Made by a program: the position numbers and the translations under genes
Notes under the pieces: generated by a model
Told to the model about the DNA's origin: nothing
Seen by the model: only the letters and a program-made list of their open reading frames with translations
Databases searched by the model: none
Part shown: positions 47,841 to 55,626 of the stretch, piece after piece
How the letters are laid out: each line of letters begins with the position of its first letter
Position numbering within the stretch: position 1 is the stretch's first letter
Assembly (NCBI GenBank): GCA_019637155.1
Contig: JAHBWE010000007.1
Location: forward strand, 124,001-188,000
DNA: 64,000 bases
Origin: Labilithrix sp.
GTDB lineage: Bacteria > Myxococcota_A > Polyangia > Polyangiales > Polyangiaceae
Reading direction: 5' to 3'

Positions 47841-48739
47841 AGCGGGTCGCGTTCGCCGCCGCCGTCGCGCTCACGCTCGTCTCCAAAGACGCGCGCGCGG
47901 ATCAAGAGAAGACGGTCCAGTGGAACGACGCGTGGCCGCGCGCGCGCTGGTGGGAGGTCGTGAACGTCTTCGCGCTCACCGGCGGCTCCGCGCTCATCAA
48001 CCAGGCGCCGGCGCAGCCGGAGGCGAACTGGAAGGGCCCGATCCTCCTCGACGCCCCCGCGCGCCGGCTCTTCCGCGCGACGACGTTCATCGGCCAGAAG
48101 CGCGCGGCGGTGCTGAGCGACTACCTCTATCGCGGGATGGTCGTCACCCCGTACGTCGTCGACAACTTCATCGCCGCGCTCGGCGTGCACCAGAACGCCG
48201 ACGTCGCGCTCCAGATGACGTTGATCGACATGCAGTCGCTCGGCCTCTCCGGCGTCATCACGCTCGGCCTCCAGCACATGATCGGACGGCAGCGCCCGTA
48301 CGTCTCCGGCTGCAAGACGGCGGACGGGACCGACGACGCCGGCTTCAGCTACTGCGGCGGAGCCGACGACTTCAAGAGCTTCTGGAGCGGACACACCGCC
48401 GCGATGTTCACGATGGCGGGGCTCACCTGCGTGCACCACCAGCACCTGCCGCTCTACGGCGGCGGCGCGCCGGACGCGCTCGCGTGCGCGGTGATGACGG
48501 GCCTCGCCGGCGTCGGCAGCGTCATGCGCGTCGTCTCCGATCGTCACTGGCTGAGCGACGTGCTCTTCGGCGGCGCGCTCGGCATGTTCAACGGCTACGT
48601 CGTGCCGCTCCTCCTCCACTACGGCGTCGGCTGGAACCGCCCCGCGATCCCGACCACGCTGCAGACCTCGTTCGGTCGCGTCGTCCCGGTCCCGCAGGTC
48701 TACGAAGGCGGCGCCGGGCTCGGCTTCTCGGTCTTTTGA
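47837..48739 (+). CDS. PAP2-family phosphatase
   Basis: 300 residues with a signal peptide (VAFAAAVALTLVSKDARA) and a PAP2 domain: LQHMIGRQRPY (the motif-1 Lys is replaced), SFWSGHTAAMF and MRVVSDRHWLSDVLFG. It follows the kinase-like lipoprotein with ATGA overlap, so the BamA-type barrel, lipoprotein and phosphatase are probably one transcript. Its 3' end overlaps that of the convergent transporter gene by 40 nt. Lipid-phosphate phosphatase activity in the periplasm is expected from the family. Confidence 0.87.
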   Translation: MKRVAFAAAVALTLVSKDARADQEKTVQWNDAWPRARWWEVVNVFALTGGSALINQAPAQPEANWKGPILLDAPARRLFRATTFIGQKRAAVLSDYLYRGMVVTPYVVDNFIAALGVHQNADVALQMTLIDMQSLGLSGVITLGLQHMIGRQRPYVSGCKTADGTDDAGFSYCGGADDFKSFWSGHTAAMFTMAGLTCVHHQHLPLYGGGAPDALACAVMTGLAGVGSVMRVVSDRHWLSDVLFGGALGMFNGYVVPLLLHYGVGWNRPAIPTTLQTSFGRVVPVPQVYEGGAGLGFSVF

Positions 48740-51036
48740 TCGGGGTCCGAGCCGTGCTCCATCGCGCGCGCGAGATCGGCGAGGACCTCGCCCGCGGGCC
48801 GCACGCTCGGCAGCGGCTTCTCTTCGCCGAGCAGCGGCCAGAGCGCGTCGCGGAGCGGGGTCGGGAGCACGGTCTGGAGGTACTCGAGCGCGGTCCCGCG
48901 CGCGCGCGCGTCGCCCTGGTTCAGCGCGCGGAAGCAGATCTTCACCGCCGCGCTCCCGAGCAGGATCGCGAGCTCGTTGAAGAGGTGCTCGAGGCCGCGG
49001 CTCACGCGGTCGCGCGTGACGACGTCGAGCGGCGCGAGCGCCTCGCCTTCGAGCTCGTCGTCGCCGAGCGCGTCGACGTACTCCTGCTCGCGCGCGATCT
49101 CGTTCATGATCGTCTGCACGATGCGGTCGTGCGGGATCGTGAGGCCCTCCGCGCGCTCGAGCATGCGCATGAGCGCGCGGCCCGCGGCGTAGCGGACCTC
49201 GAAGCGCACGTCTTCGAGCGCGAGGAAGAGGCCGTCGGCCGCGCGCTGCGACGGGACCTCGGCGAGGATCGGCGGGACGCGGCGGCGGACGACGAAGTCC
49301 ATCTCCGGATCGATCATCGCGTCGACGAGCTGCCCCGTGATCGGCGCGCCCATGCGCCGGAGCGCGTCCTTCGCGTCGCGATGCACCTCCGCGCGCGAGA
49401 GGAGCAAGATCGCCGGCCCCGCCGCGGCGCGATCGGAGCGCTCGAGCCTCCGCAGCGCGGCGCGCGCGCGCTCGACGTCGGCGCCGAAGAGGTCCGCCAC
49501 CACCGCGACGAGCGCGGCCGGATCGGTGAGCGCGGCGTGGGCGAGCCCGCGGTCGTCGGGGCGCGGATCGATCGCCGCGACCCGGCCGAGGAGGACGTCG
49601 CGATCGCGCTCGGTCTCGGGCGGGACCGACGGCGGCGCGGCGTCGAGCTTCGCCGCCGCGTCGTCGCGCAAGCTCTGCTCGAGCGCGGCGACGTAGTTGC
49701 GGTGGAGGCGGCGCACGAGCGGCAGCGTCGCGAGCGCGGCGGCGACGGCGAGCCCGAGCAGGATCGCCTGCGACCGCGGGTGCGTCGGCGAGATGAAGTA
49801 GACCGCGCCCATCGTCACGAGCGCGCCGGCGATCGTGCCCGTGCGATCGAAGCCGACGTCGATGAGCGCCTTCGTCGCGCGTTTGTGGAGCTCGGGGATC
49901 GGCGTGTAGAGGAGCTCGTACGCCGAGCGGAAGAGCGTGTTGCGATGGATCATCTCCGCGCCGCGCAGGATCGCGGTGCTGACGAGGCCGGGGACGGCGA
50001 GCCCGAGCGCGCCGCCGAGCAGGACGACGCCGGGGAGGACGCCGAGGTGCACCGCGAGGTTCACCTTCTCCATCGCGACGCGCCCGAACACGACCTGGAG
50101 GACGAGCGAGAGCACGCTGACGCCGAGGCCGAAGAGCGAGAAGAACGCGAGCAGCGCCGGCCCACGACCGAGCTCGGCGACCGCCTGCACCCCGAGGACG
50201 TAGTCGAGGAGCGACGACAACGCGGCCCCCGCCCCGACGAGGAGCGCGAGGTTCCGCAGGAACGGCTCCTCCCAAACGAGCCGCATCGCCGCAACCCCCG
50301 GCGCCGGGGCCGGGGCCCCAGAAGCGGCCGCGAATGCGGGCGCGAAGCGCCCCGAGCGCTCCGCGCGAGGGCCGTGTCTGGGGTGGGGTGTCGGGGCGAA
50401 GCCCCGACGTTGACAGACAAGCACCGCGCCGAAGCAGAGGACGTTGATCCCGGCGAGGAAGAGGATCGCGCTCGGGACGCTCACGAGCGTCGACGCGCGC
50501 CACGCCGCGAGGCCGCCGAGGACGCCGCCGAGCGTGCCGCCGCCGGCGATGCGCGCCACCTCGCGCTTCGCGGCGTGCGGATCGAAGCGCTCGTTGATGA
50601 GCGACCAGAAGGTGGTGAGGATCACCGGCGCGACGACGGACACGTGGAGGTAGACCGCGATCGCGCCGGCGCGCGCCGACGCGGAGTAGAGGAGCCGCTC
50701 GAGCACGAGCCCCGCCGCGCTCCCGCCGAAGAGGAGCGGCAAGAGACGCCGCGGAGAGATCCGCGTCGTCACCACCGGCAGCGCCATCACCACGGCGAGC
50801 GAGAGCACCGACGCCGCCGCCATCGCGTGCGGCAGGTGATGGACCCTGTAGCTCGATAGGAAGAGCGCGTCGCGCACGGCCTTGCCGGCGACCTGCTGCG
50901 CGATCATGCCGGTCGACGCGACCGTCGCGGCGAACGTCCCGGGGGCGAACCCACGCAAGAGCAAGCCGGGGCTCGAGCTCGAGGACGATCGGTTGTCGCG
51001 GTCGTCCAAACGCGGGACCAAGTGCACGTATCTCAC
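48700..51036 (-). CDS. NTP-carrier-like (Npt/ATP-ADP translocase) transporter fused to HEAT-like domain
   Basis: 778 residues with GTG 51036. Residues about 30-430 form a 12-helix carrier; TTFWSLINERFDPHAAKREV followed by RIAGGGTLGGVLGGL is the hallmark of Npt-type nucleotide carriers. The C-terminal 330 residues are a soluble helical repeat domain (DAKDALRRMGAPITGQLVDA, VRYAAGRALMRML). Between TM6 and TM7 (about residues 210-242) a palindromic repeat copy adds an in-frame RRGFAPTPHPRHGPRAERSG loop. Nucleotide exchange is unproven for free-living members. The exact start is uncertain; several GTG codons lie within 30 nt. Confidence 0.75.
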   Translation of the reverse strand: MRYVHLVPRLDDRDNRSSSSSSPGLLLRGFAPGTFAATVASTGMIAQQVAGKAVRDALFLSSYRVHHLPHAMAAASVLSLAVVMALPVVTTRISPRRLLPLLFGGSAAGLVLERLLYSASARAGAIAVYLHVSVVAPVILTTFWSLINERFDPHAAKREVARIAGGGTLGGVLGGLAAWRASTLVSVPSAILFLAGINVLCFGAVLVCQRRGFAPTPHPRHGPRAERSGRFAPAFAAASGAPAPAPGVAAMRLVWEEPFLRNLALLVGAGAALSSLLDYVLGVQAVAELGRGPALLAFFSLFGLGVSVLSLVLQVVFGRVAMEKVNLAVHLGVLPGVVLLGGALGLAVPGLVSTAILRGAEMIHRNTLFRSAYELLYTPIPELHKRATKALIDVGFDRTGTIAGALVTMGAVYFISPTHPRSQAILLGLAVAAALATLPLVRRLHRNYVAALEQSLRDDAAAKLDAAPPSVPPETERDRDVLLGRVAAIDPRPDDRGLAHAALTDPAALVAVVADLFGADVERARAALRRLERSDRAAAGPAILLLSRAEVHRDAKDALRRMGAPITGQLVDAMIDPEMDFVVRRRVPPILAEVPSQRAADGLFLALEDVRFEVRYAAGRALMRMLERAEGLTIPHDRIVQTIMNEIAREQEYVDALGDDELEGEALAPLDVVTRDRVSRGLEHLFNELAILLGSAAVKICFRALNQGDARARGTALEYLQTVLPTPLRDALWPLLGEEKPLPSVRPAGEVLADLARAMEHGSDPDQKTEKPSPAPPS
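50312..50408 (-). repeat. Palindromic repeat copy B inside the transporter gene
   Basis: About 97 nt matching copy A at 43401-43502 with four single-base gaps and a few changes. It starts GGGGCCCC and ends with a CGGGGC-GAA-GCCCCG hairpin. It is read in frame in the transporter as a Pro/Arg/Ala-rich loop of about 33 residues. Confidence 0.8.
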
Positions 51037-51087
51037 GGTGCAATGTCCGTGCACGCGCCCGATCTTCGCCGCGGTTGCGTGCCGCGA

Positions 51088-51093
51088 TAGGCT
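51088..51093 (+). promoter_or_regulatory. -10-like TAGGCT, leaderless start
   Basis: TAGGCT ends 7 nt before the GTG at 51101. It lies in the short divergent gap between the transporter and the lipoprotein gene. Confidence 0.4.
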
Positions 51094-51100
51094 GGGCGCC

Positions 51101-51889
51101 GTGAAGTCTGCGCTCCGGCTCGTCCTCCTCGCGCTCGCGAGCGGTTGCTGGGAGTCGGGCACCGAGGCGCCCCCGCTCCCCGCGATCGTCTCGCCGCTCG
51201 AGGACGCCGGCGGACGCTTCCGGCCCGACGCCGAGCCGGCGGACCTCGTCGTTACGCGACCGCTCCCGACCCTCGCCGCCTACGCCGAGGTCCCGCTCTC
51301 CGGCGCCTCGCAGACGATCGATCTCGTCGACGCGCTCGGGCGGGAGCCCACCCCCGGCGCCACGCTCGTCATGGTGGTCGTGAATCGAGAGGCCCCCCGC
51401 CCGCGCTCGATCATGCTCGGCGCGCGCGCGTTCAACGTCGACACCACCCTCGATTCGCGCCCCTCCTTCGCCGCCTCGGTCTGGTCGACGACGATCGCGG
51501 AGAGGAGCCCCTCCAACGTCGTCGTCAACTGGCCCCGCGAGCTCCAGCGCGGGTACCTCGTCGCGATGGAGTGGCTCGGTCTCGACCGGCTCCATCGCGC
51601 GGTCTCGCGTCGCTCGCAGACGGAAGGCGAGGGCCCGATCCGCACCGGCGACTACGCCAGCACCAAGCCGGGCACGTTGCTCCTCGCGATCGCGGTCGCG
51701 GCTCCGCTCATCGGCAGCGGCGCGACGACGTTCACGCAGATCGTTCGCGTGAACGACAGCGTCGCCGGCCTCGCGGTCGCGTCGACCATCGCCGACGGGC
51801 TCACGAGGTACGAAGAGACGTTCGTCACGTGGCCGGGCACGACGAGCTGGGGGACGATGCTCCTCGCTTACGACGCGCTCAGTCGGTGA
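51101..51889 (+). CDS. Lipoprotein of unknown function, 262 residues
   Basis: From GTG 51101: signal LRLVLLALASGC with Cys16, a Pro/Glu-rich linker, then an all-beta domain of about 200 residues (ATLVMVVVNREAPRPRSIML, FAASVWSTTIAERSPSNVVV, GTLLLAIAVAAPL, TWPGTTSWGTMLLAYDAL). The repeated strands recall jelly-roll or lectin-like folds, but no family was recognised. The 3' end overlaps the convergent gene by 11 nt. Confidence 0.72.
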   Translation: MKSALRLVLLALASGCWESGTEAPPLPAIVSPLEDAGGRFRPDAEPADLVVTRPLPTLAAYAEVPLSGASQTIDLVDALGREPTPGATLVMVVVNREAPRPRSIMLGARAFNVDTTLDSRPSFAASVWSTTIAERSPSNVVVNWPRELQRGYLVAMEWLGLDRLHRAVSRRSQTEGEGPIRTGDYASTKPGTLLLAIAVAAPLIGSGATTFTQIVRVNDSVAGLAVASTIADGLTRYEETFVTWPGTTSWGTMLLAYDALSR

Positions 51890-52892
51890 GCGGCGGCGGC
51901 AGCGGCGGCGGGCAGCCGTTCGTCCTCCGATCGTGCGTGCGCGGACCGTCGAGGAGCGGGCACGCGTCCTCGTAGGCGCAGATCCCGTCCCCGTCCTTGT
52001 CGACGCAGACGTCGGGCGCGTACTCGAGCACCGCGAGCACGCGCATCTTCGCGCCGCCGTCGCCGTCCGTGATCCGTCCCCCGATCGCGCTACCGAGCTG
52101 GAAGTCGTCGCCGAGGCGAACGCGTCCGCCCATCATCGCCTCGATCGGGATCGCGCGCGCGGTGAGCGCGTCCGGTCCGGAGACCGTCGCCGCGCCGTGG
52201 AGCTCGGGGCCCATCACGAAGCGATCGTTGACCTTCACCCCCGCCGAGAACGCGGCCGCGATCTGATCGCCGAGCGCGCGGCCCTCCCAGACGCCGTCGA
52301 ACGGACGCACGTGGTAGGCGAGCTTCACCGCCCACGCGAGCGCCTTCGCGTCGCCGGCGAGGAGGATCCGCGGCGCGATGCGGAAGGTGCCGTCGCTCGT
52401 GAAGAGCTCGCGTCGCCCGAGCGGCGCGAAGAGCGCGAGCCCGCCCGCGCAGCGGAGCGCGTCGCCGTACGTCCCCGCGAGTCGCACGTCGGCGTCGAGC
52501 CGCAAGTCACCCGGCGCCTGTCCTCGATCGGGCGCCGTCGCGCCCCTGTCGCCGTGCTGGTAGATCGTCAGCGGCGAGCTGACGCCGAGGCGCACGCGGC
52601 TCCGCACGACCACGCTCGCGCGCCCGTGCACGTCGATCCGATCGGTGATCACGCGGCGCGGGAGGCCGCCCTCCTCCGCGACGAGCGGCGCGTACGACCA
52701 ATCGACGAGGAGCCCCACCTGCGGGCGGAGCTTGCCGCGGAGGTCGAGCGACTCGGTCGTGTACCAATCGCTCCCGGGCGAGGAGGGATCGAGCGGCGTG
52801 ATCGCGTAGCCGCGGGATTGCGCGCTCGCGTCGCTCGCCGACAGGATCGTCACCGCGAGCGGCGCGAGGCCGCGGTAGAGCAGCCTCTTCAT
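51879..52892 (-). CDS. Barrel protein ending after one thrombospondin type 3 repeat
   Basis: 337 residues. Signal peptide (LLYRGLAPLAVTILSASDASA|Q), a barrel-like region (about 30-300: LRPQVGLLVDWSYAPLVAEE, DLRLDADVRLAGTYG) and a single Ca-binding thrombospondin type 3 repeat (DKDGDGICAYEDACP) followed by NGCPPPLPPPLTD and the stop. It resembles the 648-residue protein at 10.5 kb but lacks the further repeats and the OmpA-like end. It may be truncated or a short-form paralog. The stop overlaps the neighbouring lipoprotein gene. Confidence 0.75.
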   Translation of the reverse strand: MKRLLYRGLAPLAVTILSASDASAQSRGYAITPLDPSSPGSDWYTTESLDLRGKLRPQVGLLVDWSYAPLVAEEGGLPRRVITDRIDVHGRASVVVRSRVRLGVSSPLTIYQHGDRGATAPDRGQAPGDLRLDADVRLAGTYGDALRCAGGLALFAPLGRRELFTSDGTFRIAPRILLAGDAKALAWAVKLAYHVRPFDGVWEGRALGDQIAAAFSAGVKVNDRFVMGPELHGAATVSGPDALTARAIPIEAMMGGRVRLGDDFQLGSAIGGRITDGDGGAKMRVLAVLEYAPDVCVDKDGDGICAYEDACPLLDGPRTHDRRTNGCPPPLPPPLTD

Positions 52893-52908
52893 CGTGGCTG
52901 TCCGCGCT

Positions 52909-52914
52909 TATACC
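52909..52914 (+). promoter_or_regulatory. Overlapping divergent -10-like boxes TATACC / TATAAG
   Basis: In the 30-nt gap between divergent genes, TATACC on the + strand ends 8 nt before GTG 52923, and TATAAG on the minus strand (about 52907-52912) precedes the ATG at 52892. The two boxes share bases, so the two promoters cannot be occupied at once. Confidence 0.4.
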
Positions 52915-52922
52915 TTAGGCTC

Positions 52923-53795
52923 GTGCACCTCCGAACGTCGTTCGCGTGCGGCGCCGCGCTCGTCGCGCTCGCCGGCGCCGCGGACGCGCAGCCGCGACGG
53001 ATCGAGCGCCTCGGCTACGACACGCGCGTCGACGTCGCGGTCACGGCGACGGGCTCGGCCTGGCTCGTCGCGGCGGAGCTGCTCAAGGCGGACCTCGTCC
53101 CCGAGAAGTGCCGCTGGTGTTATCGCCGCGCGAACGGCGACTCCACGCTCAACGCCGTCGACCGCTCGGTGCGCCTCCGCTTGAAGTGGGACGACACGAA
53201 GCTCGCGGACGGCCTCTCCAACGCGCTCGCGTTCGTGATCATGCCCGCGGCCGGGATCGGCCTCCCCGCCACCGCGGCGGCGCACGACGATCACTTGCAG
53301 TACGCACCGATCGACACGCTCCTCATCGCCGAGGCCACGATCCTCGCCGCCGATCTCAACCAGCTCGTGAAGTTCGTCTTCGTGCGCGAGCGCCCGTTCG
53401 TGCACTACCTCCCGCACCTGCCCGACGGCATCCAGGGCCTCGGCGACAGCCCGTCCGACGCGAACCTCTCCTTTTACTCCGGCCACACGAACCTCGCGTT
53501 CGCGCTCGCGGCGTCGAGCGGCACCGTCGCGTTCCTGCGCGGCTACCGCCTCGCGCCGCTCGTCCTCGGCGTGCAGCTCGCGAGCGCGTTCACGGTCGGC
53601 TACCTCCGCATCGCCGCCGACAAGCACTACCTCTCCGACGTGATGGTCGGCGCCGTGGTCGGGAGCCTCGTCGGCGCGTTCGTGCCTCTCCTCTTCCATG
53701 GCCGGTCCTCGGCCGTGCCGGAGAGCGCCGTCGCCCCAACATCGCAGCGCCTCGGCATCGGCAGCATGCCGGTTCAGCTCACGCTGCCATGGTAA
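52923..53795 (+). CDS. PAP2-family phosphatase with intact motif Lys
   Basis: 290 residues from GTG 52923. Signal peptide (LRTSFACGAALVALAGAADA|Q) then a PAP2 membrane domain. All residues of the catalytic set are seen: KFVFVRERPF (Lys and Arg of motif 1), LSFYSGHTNLAFA and LRIAADKHYLSDVMVG. This is the third PAP2 gene in 10 kb and the only one keeping the motif-1 Lys. Conserved Cys in EKCRWCYRR near the N-terminus could form a disulfide or bind metal. Confidence 0.88.
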   Translation: MHLRTSFACGAALVALAGAADAQPRRIERLGYDTRVDVAVTATGSAWLVAAELLKADLVPEKCRWCYRRANGDSTLNAVDRSVRLRLKWDDTKLADGLSNALAFVIMPAAGIGLPATAAAHDDHLQYAPIDTLLIAEATILAADLNQLVKFVFVRERPFVHYLPHLPDGIQGLGDSPSDANLSFYSGHTNLAFALAASSGTVAFLRGYRLAPLVLGVQLASAFTVGYLRIAADKHYLSDVMVGAVVGSLVGAFVPLLFHGRSSAVPESAVAPTSQRLGIGSMPVQLTLPW

Positions 53796-53826
53796 GCTCG
53801 AGGGGATGCGCAAACGACCGAGCTGA
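53793..53826 (+). promoter_or_regulatory. -10-like TAAGCT and six-codon leader frame
   Basis: TAAGCT (53793-53798) ends 7 nt before an ATG at 53806 that encodes only MRKRPS and stops at 53824-53826. The stop shares its A with the ATG of the 45-residue gene (TGATG). This looks like a leaderless start with a short upstream frame coupled to the small gene. Confidence 0.35.
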
Positions 53827-53963
53827 TGAAGAACGAGCTCGACTTCACCGCGACCGCGATCGCCTCCGTCGGCAAGACCTTCGGCCGCACCGTCGGCGTC
53901 GACCCCGCCGTGCTCGACGACCAGATCACGAAGGGGAAGGTCATCCCCGGCGCGCTGGTCTGA
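53826..53963 (+). CDS. Small protein, 45 residues
   Basis: Reads MKNELDFTATAIASVGKTFG and ends DDQITKGKVIPGALV. It is predicted soluble, with a short helix and a beta turn. It starts in the TGATG overlap with a six-codon frame and ends exactly where the convergent lipoprotein gene ends. No family was recognised. Codon use matches the surroundings (strong GC at third positions), which favours real coding. It could also be the remnant of a longer gene. Confidence 0.45.
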   Translation: MKNELDFTATAIASVGKTFGRTVGVDPAVLDDQITKGKVIPGALV

Positions 53964-55043
53964 TCAGGGGACCGGCCACGTCGCGGGCGCGCCGGCGTCG
54001 CCGCGCGAGGGGCGCGAGTGGAACAGCGCCTCGAGCTTTCCGCCGCGCGGGCCCGTGAACCAGACGTCGTCGTCGTCGATCGCGACGAGCGTGCTCACGC
54101 GCTTCGCGTCGTCCGGCAGCGGGATGCCGGTCAGCGTCAGCCGATCGTTCACGAGCGAGACGCGCACGAGCTCGTCGCCCATCGCGACGACGAGCGAGCC
54201 CGAGCGCGTCGCGCTCACCGGCGCGACGCGGCTCGGCGCGATCTTCGTCCACGCGATCGTGTCGCCGCGGAGGCGTCCGACCTCGGTGCCGTCGTCGCCT
54301 TCGTGATGCAGCATGCACTCTCCGCCGGGGCCGCGGTACACGTGCGCGTCGCGGTGCTCGAGGTCGAGCCGCGTCGTCTTCCTCGTCCCGTCGATGCTCG
54401 AGCTCCACACCACGAGCTCGGAGCGCCCGCAGATGCGGTCGTCGATGAACGTGACGTCGTCGGAGAGCCGGTGCGCGGGCGGGAGCTTCGGGAGGGCCGC
54501 GCTGCTGGCATCGGTGGCGCCGGGGGCGACGAGCCAGCCGAGGGAGCGCTCTTCGCCGTCGAGGAAGAGCGCGGCCGAGCCGCCGCCGAGGAGGCCCATC
54601 GTGAGGATGTGCCCGGTGCGGCTCGTCGTCTCGCGCGGCGTGACGCGGAGGGTGGTGGTCGCGGTCGAGATCCACACGTCGTCGATGCCGGTGCCGCCGA
54701 TGAACATCGGCTGCTCGTCGAGCGGCCGCATCGGCGGCGGGATCCGCGCGATGACGTCGACGCGCTCGTGGCGCGCGCCGATCGCGGAGAGCGTCCACTT
54801 GTTCGGCCCGTACTGCGCGACCGCGATCGCGTCCCCGAGCGGGTACGCGTTCGGCGTCACGCCGTCGGCGAACGTCGCGACGAGCACGAAGGGCGACGTC
54901 TCGCTCGGGCGCGCGATCGGGAGCTCGTCGCGCACGCTCGCGACCGGCGGCGGGGCCGCCGCTTCGGGGACGGCGTCGACGACGGGCGCGGGCTTCTTGC
55001 ATGCAGCGAGCACGAGGAGGACAGCGGTAACGTTGCGCGTCAC
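53964..55043 (-). CDS. Lipoprotein of unknown function, beta-propeller-like
   Basis: 359 residues from GTG 55043. Lipobox VLAAC with Cys15, a Pro/Ala-rich linker, then repeated beta-strand blocks with W/Y-containing turns (NKWTLSAIGARHERVDVIAR, GIDDVWISTATTTLRVTPRE, DDDDVWFTGPRGGKLEALFH) as in six-bladed propellers. The paired IDDVWIS/DDDVWFTG motifs suggest internal repeats. Function unknown. It is adjacent to and in the same direction as the next two minus-strand genes, 22 nt after the barrel gene. Confidence 0.75.
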   Translation of the reverse strand: MTRNVTAVLLVLAACKKPAPVVDAVPEAAAPPPVASVRDELPIARPSETSPFVLVATFADGVTPNAYPLGDAIAVAQYGPNKWTLSAIGARHERVDVIARIPPPMRPLDEQPMFIGGTGIDDVWISTATTTLRVTPRETTSRTGHILTMGLLGGGSAALFLDGEERSLGWLVAPGATDASSAALPKLPPAHRLSDDVTFIDDRICGRSELVVWSSSIDGTRKTTRLDLEHRDAHVYRGPGGECMLHHEGDDGTEVGRLRGDTIAWTKIAPSRVAPVSATRSGSLVVAMGDELVRVSLVNDRLTLTGIPLPDDAKRVSTLVAIDDDDVWFTGPRGGKLEALFHSRPSRGDAGAPATWPVP

Positions 55044-55065
55044 GTCCTACGAATAGCGCAGTCCG

Positions 55066-55626
55066 TCAGAACGCGTAGCGAAGGCCGGCCTGGCCGCCGA
55101 GGGTGGGGAGCACGACGTTGACGTCCCCGCGCGCCGCGACGAACGGCGTGAAGCCGCCCAGCGTGAAGAGCTCGAAGGCGAGAGTGGCGTGGAGACCGAC
55201 GTACGACTTGTTCGCAGACTCGGTCGATCCGCCGAGTCGCGACAACCAGATCGACCCCGCGTCGAGCCCACCGCCGAGGTGGAAGCGCCACAGCACGATC
55301 TCCCCCGTGACACCGAGCGCGAGGCGGCGAACGCCGACGCCGAGCGCGGTGGAGAGCGCGTCGTACGTCAGCTCGCCAACCCCGTCCGCGCCGCCCCACC
55401 ATCGCCGGATCCCCGCGCCGACTCCGAGACCGAAGGCGGACCCCGTCACCTCGGTGTCGAAGAGGCTGCTCCGCGCGTAGCCCCCGCTCGCGCGCACGAT
55501 GACGGGCGGCCGCTTCGCGGGTAGCTCCTCCGCGCGCGGCTCCTCCGCGCTCGGCTCCTCCGCGCGCGCCGTCGCGCTCGTGACGGCGACGAGCGCGGCG
55601 GCGGCGAGGACGACGAGCCGCTTCAC
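55066..55626 (-). CDS. Small outer-membrane barrel protein
   Basis: 186 residues from GTG 55626, which overlaps the preceding stop as GTGA. Signal peptide (VKRLVVLAAAALVAVTSATA), a repeated Glu-rich linker (EEPSAEEPRAEELP) and about eight amphipathic strands (VIVRASGGYARSSLFDTEVT, FHLGGGLDAGSIWLSRL), ending with aromatic GQAGLRYAF, the usual C-terminal barrel signal. Probably an eight-stranded OmpW/OmpX-size barrel. Function unknown. Confidence 0.78.
   Translation of the reverse strand: MKRLVVLAAAALVAVTSATARAEEPSAEEPRAEELPAKRPPVIVRASGGYARSSLFDTEVTGSAFGLGVGAGIRRWWGGADGVGELTYDALSTALGVGVRRLALGVTGEIVLWRFHLGGGLDAGSIWLSRLGGSTESANKSYVGLHATLAFELFTLGGFTPFVAARGDVNVVLPTLGGQAGLRYAF

Noticed and set aside
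47645..51595. Minus-strand frame of about 1,300 codons covering several genes
   Set aside because: Low-complexity Arg/Ala/Glu sequence without domains; the overlapping lipoprotein, PAP2 and transporter genes explain the region.
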